Source: Bacteroidia bacterium (lineage in GTDB: Bacteria > Bacteroidota > Bacteroidia > Cytophagales > Flammeovirgaceae). From it: 64,000 bases of DNA. The stretch covers positions 186,001 through 250,000 of the forward strand of contig JAUIAB010000001.1 of assembly GCA_030425505.1 (NCBI GenBank). Direction: 5' to 3'. Position 1 is the first letter of the stretch; every line of letters starts with the position of its first letter. The notes beneath the pieces were generated by a model. It was given only the letters and a program-made list of their open reading frames with translations, did no database searches and had not been told where the DNA came from. The translations under genes were made by a program, and so were the position numbers. Of the stretch, positions 55,753-64,000 are shown in pieces.

Positions 55753-56223
55753 AGTAAACAGATTTTACTTTAGTTTGAAATAGCTAGAGGTTTAATTTTT
55801 GTTGTTTCCGTCCTTTTAAAGCGTTTATTTATGTTTATAGTTATATAGCAAGGTTACTTTGTCTTAGAAATGTATTATTTATCAATCAAAGTATGCCTGC
55901 TGTTAGCCTGAGTTCGAATAAGAAGTGTTTACTTTTTATTCTTTTACCCTTTTGGCTTGACCCAAAAGGGAGAAAAGTCAAGAATGTCCAAAACTTCCTC
56001 CCTACATATCCTCCCACACCCCGCTGGACATTCACCAACCACTTTTTTTTATATCCTTGAGACTAGATAAGTGCCTGTTTTTGAAACTTAATACTTTGAA
56101 GTTTTTATTCTAGTAGTGCTAATTTGTTTGCAAAACTACTTCTTCAAAAGCCTAACTACAGAGCATCTTTGCCAGTTGAAACAAATTTTAAGTAAGTTTC
56201 TTAAATAAAAAATATTAATTTAT
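55753..56223. other. Intergenic region with structured repeat, no gene
   Basis: About 470 bp between the fasciclin gene and a TPR membrane protein gene, transcribed divergently. It contains the motif CCTGAGTTCGA (55907-55917) and the hairpin segment 55947-56033. A promoter box for the rightward gene lies at its end. No coding frame with a signature. Confidence 0.55.
55907..56033. repeat. Structured element with two hairpins and CCTGAGTTCGA border
   Basis: CCCTTTTGG (55947-55955) pairs with CCAAAAGGG (55962-55970); CTTGAC (55956-55961) can also pair with GTCAAG (55977-55982), so alternative folds exist. Downstream GAATGTCCA (55982-55990) and TGGACATTC (56025-56033) are a perfect 9-bp inverted pair enclosing a C-rich loop. 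The Lys-free, CTTGAC...GTCAAG layout resembles a dispersed repeat seen in many Bacteroidota genomes (from memory). It begins with the same 11-bp motif found at the edge of 2944-3137. Confidence 0.45.
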
Positions 56224-56231
56224 TACTTTTG
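56224..56231 (+). promoter_or_regulatory. Likely -7 box of the TPR membrane gene
   Basis: TACTTTTG matches TAnnTTTG, 18 bp before the ATG at 56250; a weak TTTC is present 23 bp upstream of it. The transcript would start a few bases before the start codon. Confidence 0.45.
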
Positions 56232-56249
56232 CAGATCAAATTTCAGGGT

Positions 56250-56942
56250 ATGGCTAAGAAAGAAAATACTAACGTAGAACAATCGGACGCTTTTGAAGAG
56301 AAAACAAACAACTCTCAAGCTTTTATTTCTAAAAACAGTAAGGTTTTATCTGGTGCTCTAGCTGTTATAGTTATTGTAGTGGTAGCTGTTTTTTTCTACA
56401 AGTACTTTCAGAAAAACAAAGACCAGGAAGCAAGAAAAGACTTATTCTCTGCTGTATTTTATTTTGAAAAAGATTCTTTAGACAAAGCCCTAGATGGAGA
56501 TGGGTTTTCTACAGAAGGTCTACGGTATGTTTATAATGAGTATAAGAGTACTCCTTCAGGTAATTTGGCTGCCTATTACATCGGTGCTATACACATGCAA
56601 AAAGGAGAGTACGAAGATGCAATCAAATACCTTAAAGACTTTTCTTCTGACGATCTTCTTATCCAAGCGAGAGCTTATGCTTTGATTGGGGATGCTCATT
56701 TCGAATTAGAGCAGTATGACAATGCAATTACTTATTTAGAAAAGGCAGCTAACCATAGACCTAATCCTCAATTTACGCCGACATATTTGATGAAACTAGC
56801 TTTAGCTTATGAAGAAAAAGAACAGTATGCTAATGCTAAAAATTGCTACCAAAGAATAGTTGACGAGTTTGAAAACTCATCTGAAGTAAATAACGCTAAG
56901 AAATACTTGGGTATGATGGAGCAGCTATCTGCCAAAAGTTAG
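56250..56942 (+). CDS. TPR membrane protein (YfgM-like architecture)
   Basis: 230 residues from the ATG at 56250; an in-frame TTG seven codons earlier overlaps the promoter box. An acidic/polar N-terminus (about 1-30) precedes one membrane helix (about 36-56, LAVIVIVVVAVFFYKYF) and then TPR units (AAYYIGAIHMQKGEYEDAIK, ARAYALIGDAHFELEQYDNA, LALAYEEKEQYANAKNCYQR). This layout resembles YfgM/YbgF-type periplasmic TPR proteins that escort exported proteins. Partner unknown. An acyltransferase gene starts 27 bp after the stop. Confidence 0.72.
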   Translation: MAKKENTNVEQSDAFEEKTNNSQAFISKNSKVLSGALAVIVIVVVAVFFYKYFQKNKDQEARKDLFSAVFYFEKDSLDKALDGDGFSTEGLRYVYNEYKSTPSGNLAAYYIGAIHMQKGEYEDAIKYLKDFSSDDLLIQARAYALIGDAHFELEQYDNAITYLEKAANHRPNPQFTPTYLMKLALAYEEKEQYANAKNCYQRIVDEFENSSEVNNAKKYLGMMEQLSAKS

Positions 56943-56969
56943 TTATAATAATTCACCAATAGAAGAAAC

Positions 56970-57824
56970 TTGGGTTACTGGTTTTTACATACTCTCAGTT
57001 TCTTCTTTTCTATCCTTCCTTTTTGGGTATTATACATTTTATCTGATTTAATACAGTTTGTAGTATTTCGTGTTTTCAGGTACAGAAAAGAAGTTATTCT
57101 TCGGAATATAAGGAATTCGTTTCCTAAAAAAGGAGAAGAAGAGGTTGCCTTGATTGCTAAGAAGTTTAGAAGGTTTTTTGTTGATGTCTTCATTGAAACC
57201 TTTAAACTACTCACTATCAGTCGAAAAAACTTAAAAAGAAGGTTTGAGTATTCTAATGTAGAAGTTGTCCAATCATTTTTAAAACAAAATAAAAGTATAA
57301 TTATTGCTCTTGGTCATTGCGGCAATTGGGAGTGGGCTGGATCCGCTTTTCGAATAGCTTCTGGCTTTCCGGTTAACGGTATCTATAAAACAATATCTAG
57401 CAAAGCTTTTGACAGGTTGATGCTAAAACTTAGGTCTTCTTTTGGTATGCATCTTATTCCAAGGAATAAGGCTTTTAGGGAAATTTTATCTAAAAAAAAG
57501 GAGACCTGTGTTCATGCTTTTATTGCTGATCAAACTCCCGCTATTGAGAGTGCTGTTTGGGTTAACTTTTTAAATCAAGAGACTCCTTTTTTCCAAGGGC
57601 CTGAAAAAATTGCTAAAAAGCTCGATATTCCTGTTTTTTATGCATCTATACAACAGAAAAAGAGGGGTTTTTATGTTGCTAAATTTGAGCTAATATCAGA
57701 AACCCCTAACCTATCAGAGAGGTTAGAGATAACAAAAGCATATGCTCAAAAGCTGGAAAGGGACATTATGCAGACTCCTCATATGTGGTTGTGGTCTCAT
57801 AATAAATGGAAGCATAAAAGGTAA
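56970..57824 (+). CDS. LpxL/HtrB-like lipid A (lysophospholipid) acyltransferase
   Basis: 284 residues. The start is TTG at 56970: the frame is closed by a stop at 56949 and no ATG lies between. An N-terminal helix (about 5-35) is followed by the acyltransferase signature ALGHCGNWEWAG (H-x5-E catalytic pair), FVDVFIETFKLLTIS, and the late FIADQTPAIESAVWVNFLNQ with QETPFFQGPEKIAKK. It adds a secondary acyl chain, most likely to lipid A precursors in the inner membrane. It follows the TPR membrane gene in the same unit. Confidence 0.85.
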   Translation: MGYWFLHTLSFFFSILPFWVLYILSDLIQFVVFRVFRYRKEVILRNIRNSFPKKGEEEVALIAKKFRRFFVDVFIETFKLLTISRKNLKRRFEYSNVEVVQSFLKQNKSIIIALGHCGNWEWAGSAFRIASGFPVNGIYKTISSKAFDRLMLKLRSSFGMHLIPRNKAFREILSKKKETCVHAFIADQTPAIESAVWVNFLNQETPFFQGPEKIAKKLDIPVFYASIQQKKRGFYVAKFELISETPNLSERLEITKAYAQKLERDIMQTPHMWLWSHNKWKHKR

Positions 57825-57943
57825 AAGAAGTAAGGTTTTGTACGCCTTATAATATTGAAATCGTTTAAAGTTTTGCCTTTCAGGCTGCAAAAAACCTAAC
57901 TTATCGTATATTTGAGCATATTATTTCAAAAAATTACATAATC

Positions 57944-58765
57944 ATGAATAAAAAACTTTTATCTCTTGCTGGAATTATTGCAGTTGGACTTATAATAATA
58001 ATCGCTTTTTCGTCAAGTATTTTTTTTACGGTACAGCCAGGAGAAAGAGCAATCATTTTTAAAAAATTTTCAGGAGGGCTCGATAAAGAAAATGTGTTTC
58101 AGCCAGGCTTCAACTTTAAAGCACCCTGGAATGACCTTTACTTGTATGATGTGAAAGAAAATGTGGTGGAAGAGTCATTAGATGTGCTTGACAAAAACGG
58201 TCTATCTATTACGGTAGATGTATCTGTTCGATTCCACCCTAAGTACGATAGAATTGGAGAAATACAAGAGAGATTTGGGAGAAACTATGTAAGAAGACTA
58301 GTAGTGCCTGAAGTTAGATCTACCGTACGGCAGGTAATGGGTAGGTACACAGCAGAAGAAATTTATTCTACCAAAAGACGAGATGTTGAAAGCTCTATAA
58401 AATCAGAAACAGAAGAGATATTAGGAAGTGCTGATAACAATATCAAAATGAAAGCTCTTCTAATCCGATCTATTCAACTACCTGCACAAATCAAAAACGC
58501 TATCGAAAATAAACTAAAGCAAGAACAAGAAGCCTTAGCCTATCAGTTTAAACTGAAAAGAGAAACAAGTGAAGCAGAAAGAAGAAAAATTGCGGCTAAT
58601 GGGGAGGCTATAGCCAACGATATTGTCAACAAAAGTTTGAGCGAAAAGCTTTTAAAGATGAGAGGCATTGAAGCAACTCTAAAACTAGCTAACTCTCCTA
58701 ACACTAAAGTTGTTATTATAGGTCAGGGAGATGGTGGTTTGCCCTTGATTTTGGGGAATCAGTAG
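57944..58765 (+). CDS. Prohibitin family SPFH protein
   Basis: 273 residues. An N-terminal helix (about 5-29) is followed by VQPGERAIIFKKFSGGLDKE, APWNDLYLYDVKE and VSVRFHPKYDRIGEIQERFG (SPFH domain) and a coiled coil (about 185-245, ENKLKQEQEALAYQFKLKRE). It ends VVIIGQGDGGLPLILG, as prohibitins do. It forms ring-like assemblies at the inner membrane and is linked to quality control of membrane proteins. It is a second SPFH protein beside FloA in this window. Confidence 0.9.
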   Translation: MNKKLLSLAGIIAVGLIIIIAFSSSIFFTVQPGERAIIFKKFSGGLDKENVFQPGFNFKAPWNDLYLYDVKENVVEESLDVLDKNGLSITVDVSVRFHPKYDRIGEIQERFGRNYVRRLVVPEVRSTVRQVMGRYTAEEIYSTKRRDVESSIKSETEEILGSADNNIKMKALLIRSIQLPAQIKNAIENKLKQEQEALAYQFKLKRETSEAERRKIAANGEAIANDIVNKSLSEKLLKMRGIEATLKLANSPNTKVVIIGQGDGGLPLILGNQ

Positions 58766-58947
58766 TTCTTTGGTTTCTGTATGTTAAGCTAGAAAAGCAT
58801 GGAAATTTAGTTCATTACGATTCAAGAGCATATTAATTTATTGTTAGTATGCTCTTTTCTATTTTCAACCTACTTCTTTCAACTATTCTTTATAAAAGAA
58901 TTTCATAGATTCCATGTAACTTCATCATCATAAATAGTTGATTTCTG

Positions 58948-61446
58948 ATGAGCGTCTCAATTAAAAAATCTATCCCTTATATAATTCCGCCAATAGTATT
59001 CTACCTTCTAACTATTGTCTACTTCAGTCCTTCATTTTTTCAAAACAAAAAACTTGCTCAAACGGACATAGTCCAGTTTGAGGGAATGTCTCACCAGGCG
59101 GTAGATTATTATCACAAAACAGGCGAACCAGCGTTATGGAATGATGCTATGTTTTCCGGAATGCCCGATTATCTAATTAGCACACCTGTACCAGCTCCTG
59201 CAATTGATTGGATAAAACGTTTTTTTCAGGGTTTTATGCCTAAAGACTCTTCTGCCCAACTGCTAATGGTCTATCTGATGAGTTTTTGGGTTTTACTTCT
59301 CTGCTTTGAGGTGAACCCCTGGCTTGCGTGTATTGGAGCCATTGCCTTTGGTTTTAATAGCTACAACATCATCAACATTGTGGCAGGGCATTTTACCAAA
59401 TCCTGGGCGATTGCTTTTTCCGCCATCGTCATAGGAGGTATGCGGCTTATTTTCAAGAAAAAGTTACTCCTGGGTTTAGGCGTTTTTGCATTAGGTCTAG
59501 CCTTAGAAATAAGAGCAGATCATTATCAAATTACGTACTACCTGGTTTTTGTTTGCCTTGCTTATGCAATAAGTGAGCTGATCTACTCAATAAAAGCTAA
59601 AGAAATAAAGCCTTTTATACCTAAGGCTGGCATTTTACTAATAGGGGTTGTCTTAGGAGCTAGTGTATCAACGGGAAAGTTAATTATCACTAAAGAGTTT
59701 ACTCCTTATACCATAAGAGGTGAAAATATTCTTTCTGCTGATGAAAAGAATCAAGGGGAGGAAGGTCTGTCCAAAGACTATGCGTTTAGTTGGAGCCAGG
59801 GAAAAATGGAAACATTGACATTGCTTATCCCTAGTTTTTATGGAGGAAGTAGCCATGAAATACTAGAAAAAGACTCCCATTTCTATAAAGAAATGTCCAG
59901 AAATTTTGGAAGGCAACAAGCAGATCGTCTCGTGGATCAACCACTAGTACCTCTTTACAGAGGAGACCAGCCATTTACTGCTGGTCCATTATACGCTGGG
60001 GGAATAATATGCTTCTTGTTTATTCTTGCTATGCTACTGCTTAAAGGAAAACACAAGTGGTGGATACTTTCTGGGTTTATATTAATGCTTGTTTTCTCTT
60101 GGGGAAGAAACCTTTCTGCTATCAACTATCTCCTTTTTGATTATCTTCCTGGTTTTAACAAGTTCCGGTCTGTTTCTATGGCACTTAGCTTAGCCCTACT
60201 CTTAATGTCACTGGCAAGTGTATTGGTATTGGATAAGCTTTTAAAAGTAAAGTGGGACAAGTTGATGCAAAAGAAACTACTAATTGCTTTTGGCTCTACA
60301 GCTGGAGTATGTCTTCTCTTTATCTTATTTGCTGGAATGATTGATTCTTCCGTTCCTGGTGATCAGAGATTCTTCCAGTCTTCTTTTGGTTTGCAAGATG
60401 CGCAACTCATTAAAAAGCTTACCTCTGCTTTAGAAAAAGATAGAGTTTCATATCTCAGAATGGATGCTTTCCGCTCATTTGCTTTTATTTCTCTTTCCTT
60501 GGGATTACTATTCTTTTTGATCAAAGAAAAAATTAAACCTCAGTATGCAGTGCTAGGTTTGGGAGTTCTTATTCTTGTAGACTTATGGGGCGTAGATAAA
60601 AGGTATTTGAATAAAAAAAGCTTTCAAAGCAAATCCTCAACGAAAAGACTTCATAAATTAACAGATGCGGACAAAAGAATCCTAGAAGACAAAAGCATTC
60701 ATTATAGAGTTTTAAACCTTAGTCCTAATGCCTTTAGAGAAGCTAATACTTCTTATTATCACAATTCGATTGGAGGCTATTTTGCAGCAAAACTCCGCAG
60801 ATATCAAGATCTCATTGATAATCACCTTTTTTTAGAGCAGCAAAAAATAGCTAATAGTCTATCTGATGGAAAAACTGATTTTTCAAATATACCAGTGATG
60901 AATATGCTGAATGCCAAATACATAAAGTTTGGTGATAAACGAAATGATATTATAGTAAACAGCTCACCTATGGGAAATGCTTGGTTTATTGAAGAACTAA
61001 AAACAGCAACTTCTCCGGATGACGAAATGCATAAGCTAGGTGGAATTGATCCCACTCGAGAAGCTATTATAGAAAAAGGCGTTTTTGAAGGGGCTGATTT
61101 AACATTTTCTAAAGATTCATTAGCAAATATTGAATTAACCTTTCATTCTCCTAGAGAAATAAAATATAAAAGCAATAATTCTAAAGATGGCTTTGCTGTA
61201 TTTTCAGAGATTCATTATCCTAAAGGATGGAAAGCTTTTATTGACGGAAAAGAAACTACTATTTACCGAGTGAATTATGCATTGAGAGGGTTAAAAATTC
61301 CTGAAGGTAATCATGAAATAAAGTTTCAATTTAATCCTTCCAGCTATAAAGTTGGCTCAACTGTGACCTACGTGTCTTCATGGATAACTGTATTAATTTT
61401 TTTTGGAAGTATTATCATTACGATAAGGAAAAGGCTTAGTAAATAG
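58948..61446 (+). CDS. YfhO-like large membrane protein (probable glycosyltransferase type)
   Basis: 832 residues with about a dozen membrane helices over roughly 10-550 and a soluble C-terminal part (about 570-800) with a last helix at about 807-826. The loop after helix 1 contains GMSHQAVDYYHKTGEPALWN and DAMFSGMPDYLIST, typical of the YfhO family in Bacteroidota, and the tail NSSPMGNAWFIEEL with EIHYPKGWKAFIDGKE and PEGNHEIKFQFNPSSYKVGS. YfhO proteins are GT-C-like and linked to polymer or glycan modification. The exact donor and acceptor are unknown. A 62-codon membrane gene follows by one base. Confidence 0.8.
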   Translation: MSVSIKKSIPYIIPPIVFYLLTIVYFSPSFFQNKKLAQTDIVQFEGMSHQAVDYYHKTGEPALWNDAMFSGMPDYLISTPVPAPAIDWIKRFFQGFMPKDSSAQLLMVYLMSFWVLLLCFEVNPWLACIGAIAFGFNSYNIINIVAGHFTKSWAIAFSAIVIGGMRLIFKKKLLLGLGVFALGLALEIRADHYQITYYLVFVCLAYAISELIYSIKAKEIKPFIPKAGILLIGVVLGASVSTGKLIITKEFTPYTIRGENILSADEKNQGEEGLSKDYAFSWSQGKMETLTLLIPSFYGGSSHEILEKDSHFYKEMSRNFGRQQADRLVDQPLVPLYRGDQPFTAGPLYAGGIICFLFILAMLLLKGKHKWWILSGFILMLVFSWGRNLSAINYLLFDYLPGFNKFRSVSMALSLALLLMSLASVLVLDKLLKVKWDKLMQKKLLIAFGSTAGVCLLFILFAGMIDSSVPGDQRFFQSSFGLQDAQLIKKLTSALEKDRVSYLRMDAFRSFAFISLSLGLLFFLIKEKIKPQYAVLGLGVLILVDLWGVDKRYLNKKSFQSKSSTKRLHKLTDADKRILEDKSIHYRVLNLSPNAFREANTSYYHNSIGGYFAAKLRRYQDLIDNHLFLEQQKIANSLSDGKTDFSNIPVMNMLNAKYIKFGDKRNDIIVNSSPMGNAWFIEELKTATSPDDEMHKLGGIDPTREAIIEKGVFEGADLTFSKDSLANIELTFHSPREIKYKSNNSKDGFAVFSEIHYPKGWKAFIDGKETTIYRVNYALRGLKIPEGNHEIKFQFNPSSYKVGSTVTYVSSWITVLIFFGSIIITIRKRLSK

Positions 61447-61447
61447 T

Positions 61448-61636
61448 ATGGAAAAGTTTGTTAATAGTACCTCATTTAAATATTTATTATTCTTACTTGC
61501 AATCATTTGCATGCTTGCCACAATAGGATTTGAATCTAAGCAAGAAATAGGTCAGGCAATTGGCTTTGCCATTCTTGGAGGAAGCTTAATTATAGCTTTT
61601 ACTCTTATTTTAGTAAGCGATAGGAAAAAAAGCTAA
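61448..61636 (+). CDS. Small two-helix membrane protein
   Basis: 62 residues, with two membrane helices (about 11-28, YLLFLLAIICMLATIGFE, and 35-56, IGFAILGGSLIIAFTLILVS) and a basic C-terminus. It begins one base after the stop of the YfhO-like gene, which suggests translational coupling. Family not recognised. A co-transcribed accessory or stabilising protein for the YfhO-like protein is a reasonable guess. Confidence 0.55.
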   Translation: MEKFVNSTSFKYLLFLLAIICMLATIGFESKQEIGQAIGFAILGGSLIIAFTLILVSDRKKS

Positions 61637-61705
61637 TTACTAGTAGTTATAATCTTTTTATCCATTTTTCTTTTCCTATTATCTAATCTTATTTAGGTAA
61701 AACCC

Positions 61706-61713
61706 TATTTTTG
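61706..61713 (+). promoter_or_regulatory. Likely -7 box of the pyruvate kinase gene
   Basis: TATTTTTG fits TAnnTTTG, 32 bp before the ATG at 61746. The -33 region around 61685 has no clear TTTG. Confidence 0.45.
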
Positions 61714-61745
61714 AACTTAAATTAATTATTCTATCCAAAAGCTCA

Positions 61746-63176
61746 ATGAGTACAACATTCAACAATACCAAAATAGTAGCAACTGTAGGCCCTTCTTCCA
61801 ACACAAAAGAAAAACTTTTAGAGTTAATAGTAGCTGGGGTAAATGTTTTTAGATTAAACTTTTCTCATGGGACACATAAAGATCATGAAAAAGTAATAGA
61901 GCTAATCAAAGAGCTTAATAAAACATTTAGTTATAATATTGGAATTCTCCAAGACCTTCAAGGACCAAAAATTAGAATCGGAGAGGTGGAAAACGGTTGT
62001 GTAGAGATTAAAGAAGGTGATGATTTAATCATCTCTACAGAAGATTTAGTTGGAAATAGAGATAAAATAAGCACTACGTACACTTCATTGGTTAGAGATG
62101 TAAAAGCAGGCGATAGCATTTTAATTGACGATGGAAAAATAGAACTTAAAGTTTACAAAGTAGATGGTAAAGAAGTGTTTACTAAAATAATTTATGGAGG
62201 GGAATTGAAGTCAAAAAAAGGGATGAACCTTCCGGATACGGATATTTCAGAACCTTCTTTAACTAAAAAGGACAAAAAAGACTTGGAGTTTGGACTTTCG
62301 CATGAAGTAGATTGGGTAGCACTTTCTTTTGTAAGAAGCTCTGGGGATTTGCAAGGAGTTAAAAATAAAATCAAAGAGAAGGGTATTCACACAAAAGTTA
62401 TTGCTAAAATTGAAAGACCAGAAGCAATAAAAAATATAGATAAAATTATAGACGAGGCGGATGGAATAATGGTAGCACGAGGAGATTTGGGCGTTGAAAT
62501 AAAAATGGAAGATGTACCTATGCTACAAAAAGAGATTATTAAGAAATGTAATATAGCATCTAAGCCAGTTATTGTCGCTACACAAATGATGGAGAGCATG
62601 ATTGACAACCCTCGTCCAACACGTGCAGAAACAAATGATGTGGCAAATGCAGTAATTGATGGTACCGATGCTGTCATGCTAAGTGCAGAAACAGCTTCTG
62701 GAAAATATCCTGTTCAAACGATTCAGCATATGACTAGCATAATCCAGTCTGTAGAAAAAAGCGCTGATATTTACCATAAATACTATAAGCATGATTTATC
62801 TGAGCCTGATTTTGCTAGCAATATTTTGGTAGATAGTGCTTGCAATATGGCTCAAATGACGAATGCCAAAGCCATTATCGGAATGACATACTCTGGGTTT
62901 ACTGCATTTTTGATTGCTAAGCATAGACCTCAGTCCGATATTTTTGTTTTTACCTCTAATAAAAAGTTGCTTAACACTCTTAATCTAGTTTGGGGAGTTA
63001 GAGCATTTTACTATAGTAAAATGATATCAACAGATGGTACATTTAAAGATCTTGAGCAGTTTTTATTAAAAGCAGGATACCTACGTAAAGGAGATACTTT
63101 TATAAATACGGGAAGTATGCCTTTGAAAGAAAGAGGAAAAACAAATATGGTTAAGATAAGTAAGGCTAATGGATAA
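61746..63176 (+). CDS. pyk: Pyruvate kinase
   Basis: 476 residues, full length. The motifs KIVATVGPSSNTKEKL, VFRLNFSHGTHKDHEKV, LQDLQGPKIRIGEVE, IAKIERPEAIKNIDKI (catalytic Lys), MVARGDLGVEIK and TQMMESMIDNPRPTRAE are all present, with a C-terminal allosteric domain (about 350-476). It makes pyruvate and ATP from phosphoenolpyruvate in glycolysis. It has its own likely promoter and is followed by a NamZ-type gene 48 bp downstream. Confidence 0.97.
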   Translation: MSTTFNNTKIVATVGPSSNTKEKLLELIVAGVNVFRLNFSHGTHKDHEKVIELIKELNKTFSYNIGILQDLQGPKIRIGEVENGCVEIKEGDDLIISTEDLVGNRDKISTTYTSLVRDVKAGDSILIDDGKIELKVYKVDGKEVFTKIIYGGELKSKKGMNLPDTDISEPSLTKKDKKDLEFGLSHEVDWVALSFVRSSGDLQGVKNKIKEKGIHTKVIAKIERPEAIKNIDKIIDEADGIMVARGDLGVEIKMEDVPMLQKEIIKKCNIASKPVIVATQMMESMIDNPRPTRAETNDVANAVIDGTDAVMLSAETASGKYPVQTIQHMTSIIQSVEKSADIYHKYYKHDLSEPDFASNILVDSACNMAQMTNAKAIIGMTYSGFTAFLIAKHRPQSDIFVFTSNKKLLNTLNLVWGVRAFYYSKMISTDGTFKDLEQFLLKAGYLRKGDTFINTGSMPLKERGKTNMVKISKANG

Positions 63177-63224
63177 GCGTTATATTTTTATATAAACGAG
63201 TTTATTCAAAACACTTAAGATTTG

Positions 63225-64000
63225 TTGCTAAAAAAAACAAAGAAGCTATCTTATATTATTTTTTTTCTTATTTGTTCTTATCAATCAAATGCGAACAAAC
63301 AGTATTCTATAGATAGCCTATCTAATCAAATTATTCCTGGAGCTTGGCAAATTTCTAAGTACAAGCATATTCTAAAGGGAAAAAATATAGGTCTTGTTGT
63401 AAACCACACTTCTTTAGTAAAAGAGAAACATCTTTTGGATACTCTTTTAAGTCTAGATTTAAAAGTAAAAAAAGTATTTGCTCCAGAGCATGGGTTCAAA
63501 GGTCTGGGAGATGCTGGTGAAGTGATCATGGATAAAATGATCAAAAAAAACATTCCTATCAAATCCCTTTATGGGAAAAAGAAAAAGCCTAACTCTAAAG
63601 ACTTAGAGGGGTTAGATATTATGGTTTTCGATATACAAGATGTAGGGGTTCGCTTTTACACTTACATAAGCACCTTGCATCTGGTGATGGAAGCTTGTGC
63701 AGAAAACAACTTGGAGATTTTAGTACTGGACAGACCTAATCCCAATGGGCATTATGTAGATGGACCTGTATTAGATACTTCTAAGTACCAATCCTTTATA
63801 GGAATGCACCCCATACCTATAGTTTATGGGTTGACAATCGGAGAGTTGGCACAAATGATTATTGGAGAAAGTTGGTTGAAAACGAATATGGAGTGCCAAC
63901 TTAAGGTCATCCACTGTGCCAATTATACCCATCAAAGTCGCTATGAACTACCAATAAAACCCTCCCCAAACCTACCTAATGCAAGATCTATTGAGCTGTA
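63225..64000 (+). CDS. DUF1343/NamZ-like exo-beta-N-acetylmuramidase (N-terminal part, runs off right edge)
   Basis: About 258 residues are visible; the frame is open to the window edge. A TTG at 63225 (another TTG precedes it directly) starts a signal peptide-like segment (KKTKKLSYIIFFLICSYQSN); no in-frame ATG is near. The mature part has NIGLVVNHTSLVKEKHLLDT, FAPEHGFKGLGDAGE, IMVFDIQDVGVRFYTYISTL and VLDRPNPNGHYVDGPVLD, the hallmarks of DUF1343 (GH171). NamZ removes N-acetylmuramic acid from the ends of peptidoglycan fragments. It is likely exported, recycling or scavenging cell wall material. Confidence 0.85.
   Translation, partial: MLKKTKKLSYIIFFLICSYQSNANKQYSIDSLSNQIIPGAWQISKYKHILKGKNIGLVVNHTSLVKEKHLLDTLLSLDLKVKKVFAPEHGFKGLGDAGEVIMDKMIKKNIPIKSLYGKKKKPNSKDLEGLDIMVFDIQDVGVRFYTYISTLHLVMEACAENNLEILVLDRPNPNGHYVDGPVLDTSKYQSFIGMHPIPIVYGLTIGELAQMIIGESWLKTNMECQLKVIHCANYTHQSRYELPIKPSPNLPNARSIEL

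Overview
The window looks like the chromosome of an AT-rich member of the Bacteroidota, most likely a Cytophagales-type bacterium (inferred, not proven). The signs are Bacteroidota-only gene families (DUF3822, DUF2795 and DUF6913-like proteins, a short glycogen synthase beside panC, a fasciclin lipoprotein, a PorE-like OmpA protein), TAnnTTTG-type -7 promoter boxes (for example before the tRNA), A-rich rather than Shine-Dalgarno leaders, and several TTG/GTG starts. Almost all of it is chromosomal housekeeping and envelope DNA; I see no prophage, insertion sequence or CRISPR array.

Layout. 1-2594 (-): N-terminal part of a large secreted surface protein running off the left edge. 3226-7379 (+): late part of a cytochrome oxidase cluster (ctaA, ctaB, two subunit III genes, subunit IV). 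7388-11357 (-): penicillin-binding protein 1A, an orphan antitoxin-like gene and a TPR protein. 11451-15688 (-): FloA flotillin, a MotA/TolQ-like and a MotB/OmpA-like motor pair resembling ZorAB, a four-helix membrane protein and a LEA-like lipoprotein. 15865-25930: pilin-like protein, DUF3822, coaD, short glycogen synthase, panC, htpG, fumC, SPOR-like protein, DUF2795, GAF sensor. 25945-31179 (-): ffh, lipoprotein, DUF6913-like, ligA, HIT, xseB. 31343-39407 (+): tRNA-Met, thioredoxin, LtaS-like sulfatase, lipid kinase, nrdA, and an SDR/DUF2867 gene interrupted by a stop. 39444-45394 (-): an 11-repeat Ig-like surface protein and a PorE-like OmpA protein. 45539-51489: gatC, plsC, hemE, FabK-like oxidoreductase, rimM, recF, Fur. 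51568-55722 (-): an eight-domain fasciclin lipoprotein with a poly-aspartate tract. 56250-64000 (+): TPR membrane protein, LpxL-like acyltransferase, prohibitin, YfhO-like protein, pyruvate kinase and the start of a NamZ/DUF1343 protein.

The most unusual feature is a family of about 95-bp repeats (seven copies at five loci, one locus a tandem triplicate). Every copy lies between two genes transcribed in the same direction and is oriented with them. An internal hairpin is kept in all copies, including one shortened copy. At two loci the left end supplies the stop codon of the upstream gene, and at three loci the right end coincides with the likely start codon of the downstream gene. The second candidate system is the FloA/ZorAB-like motor cluster, which lacks the defence effectors of Zorya. 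Other structured, probably dispersed, elements lie at 2944-3137, 48839-48950 and 55907-56033.
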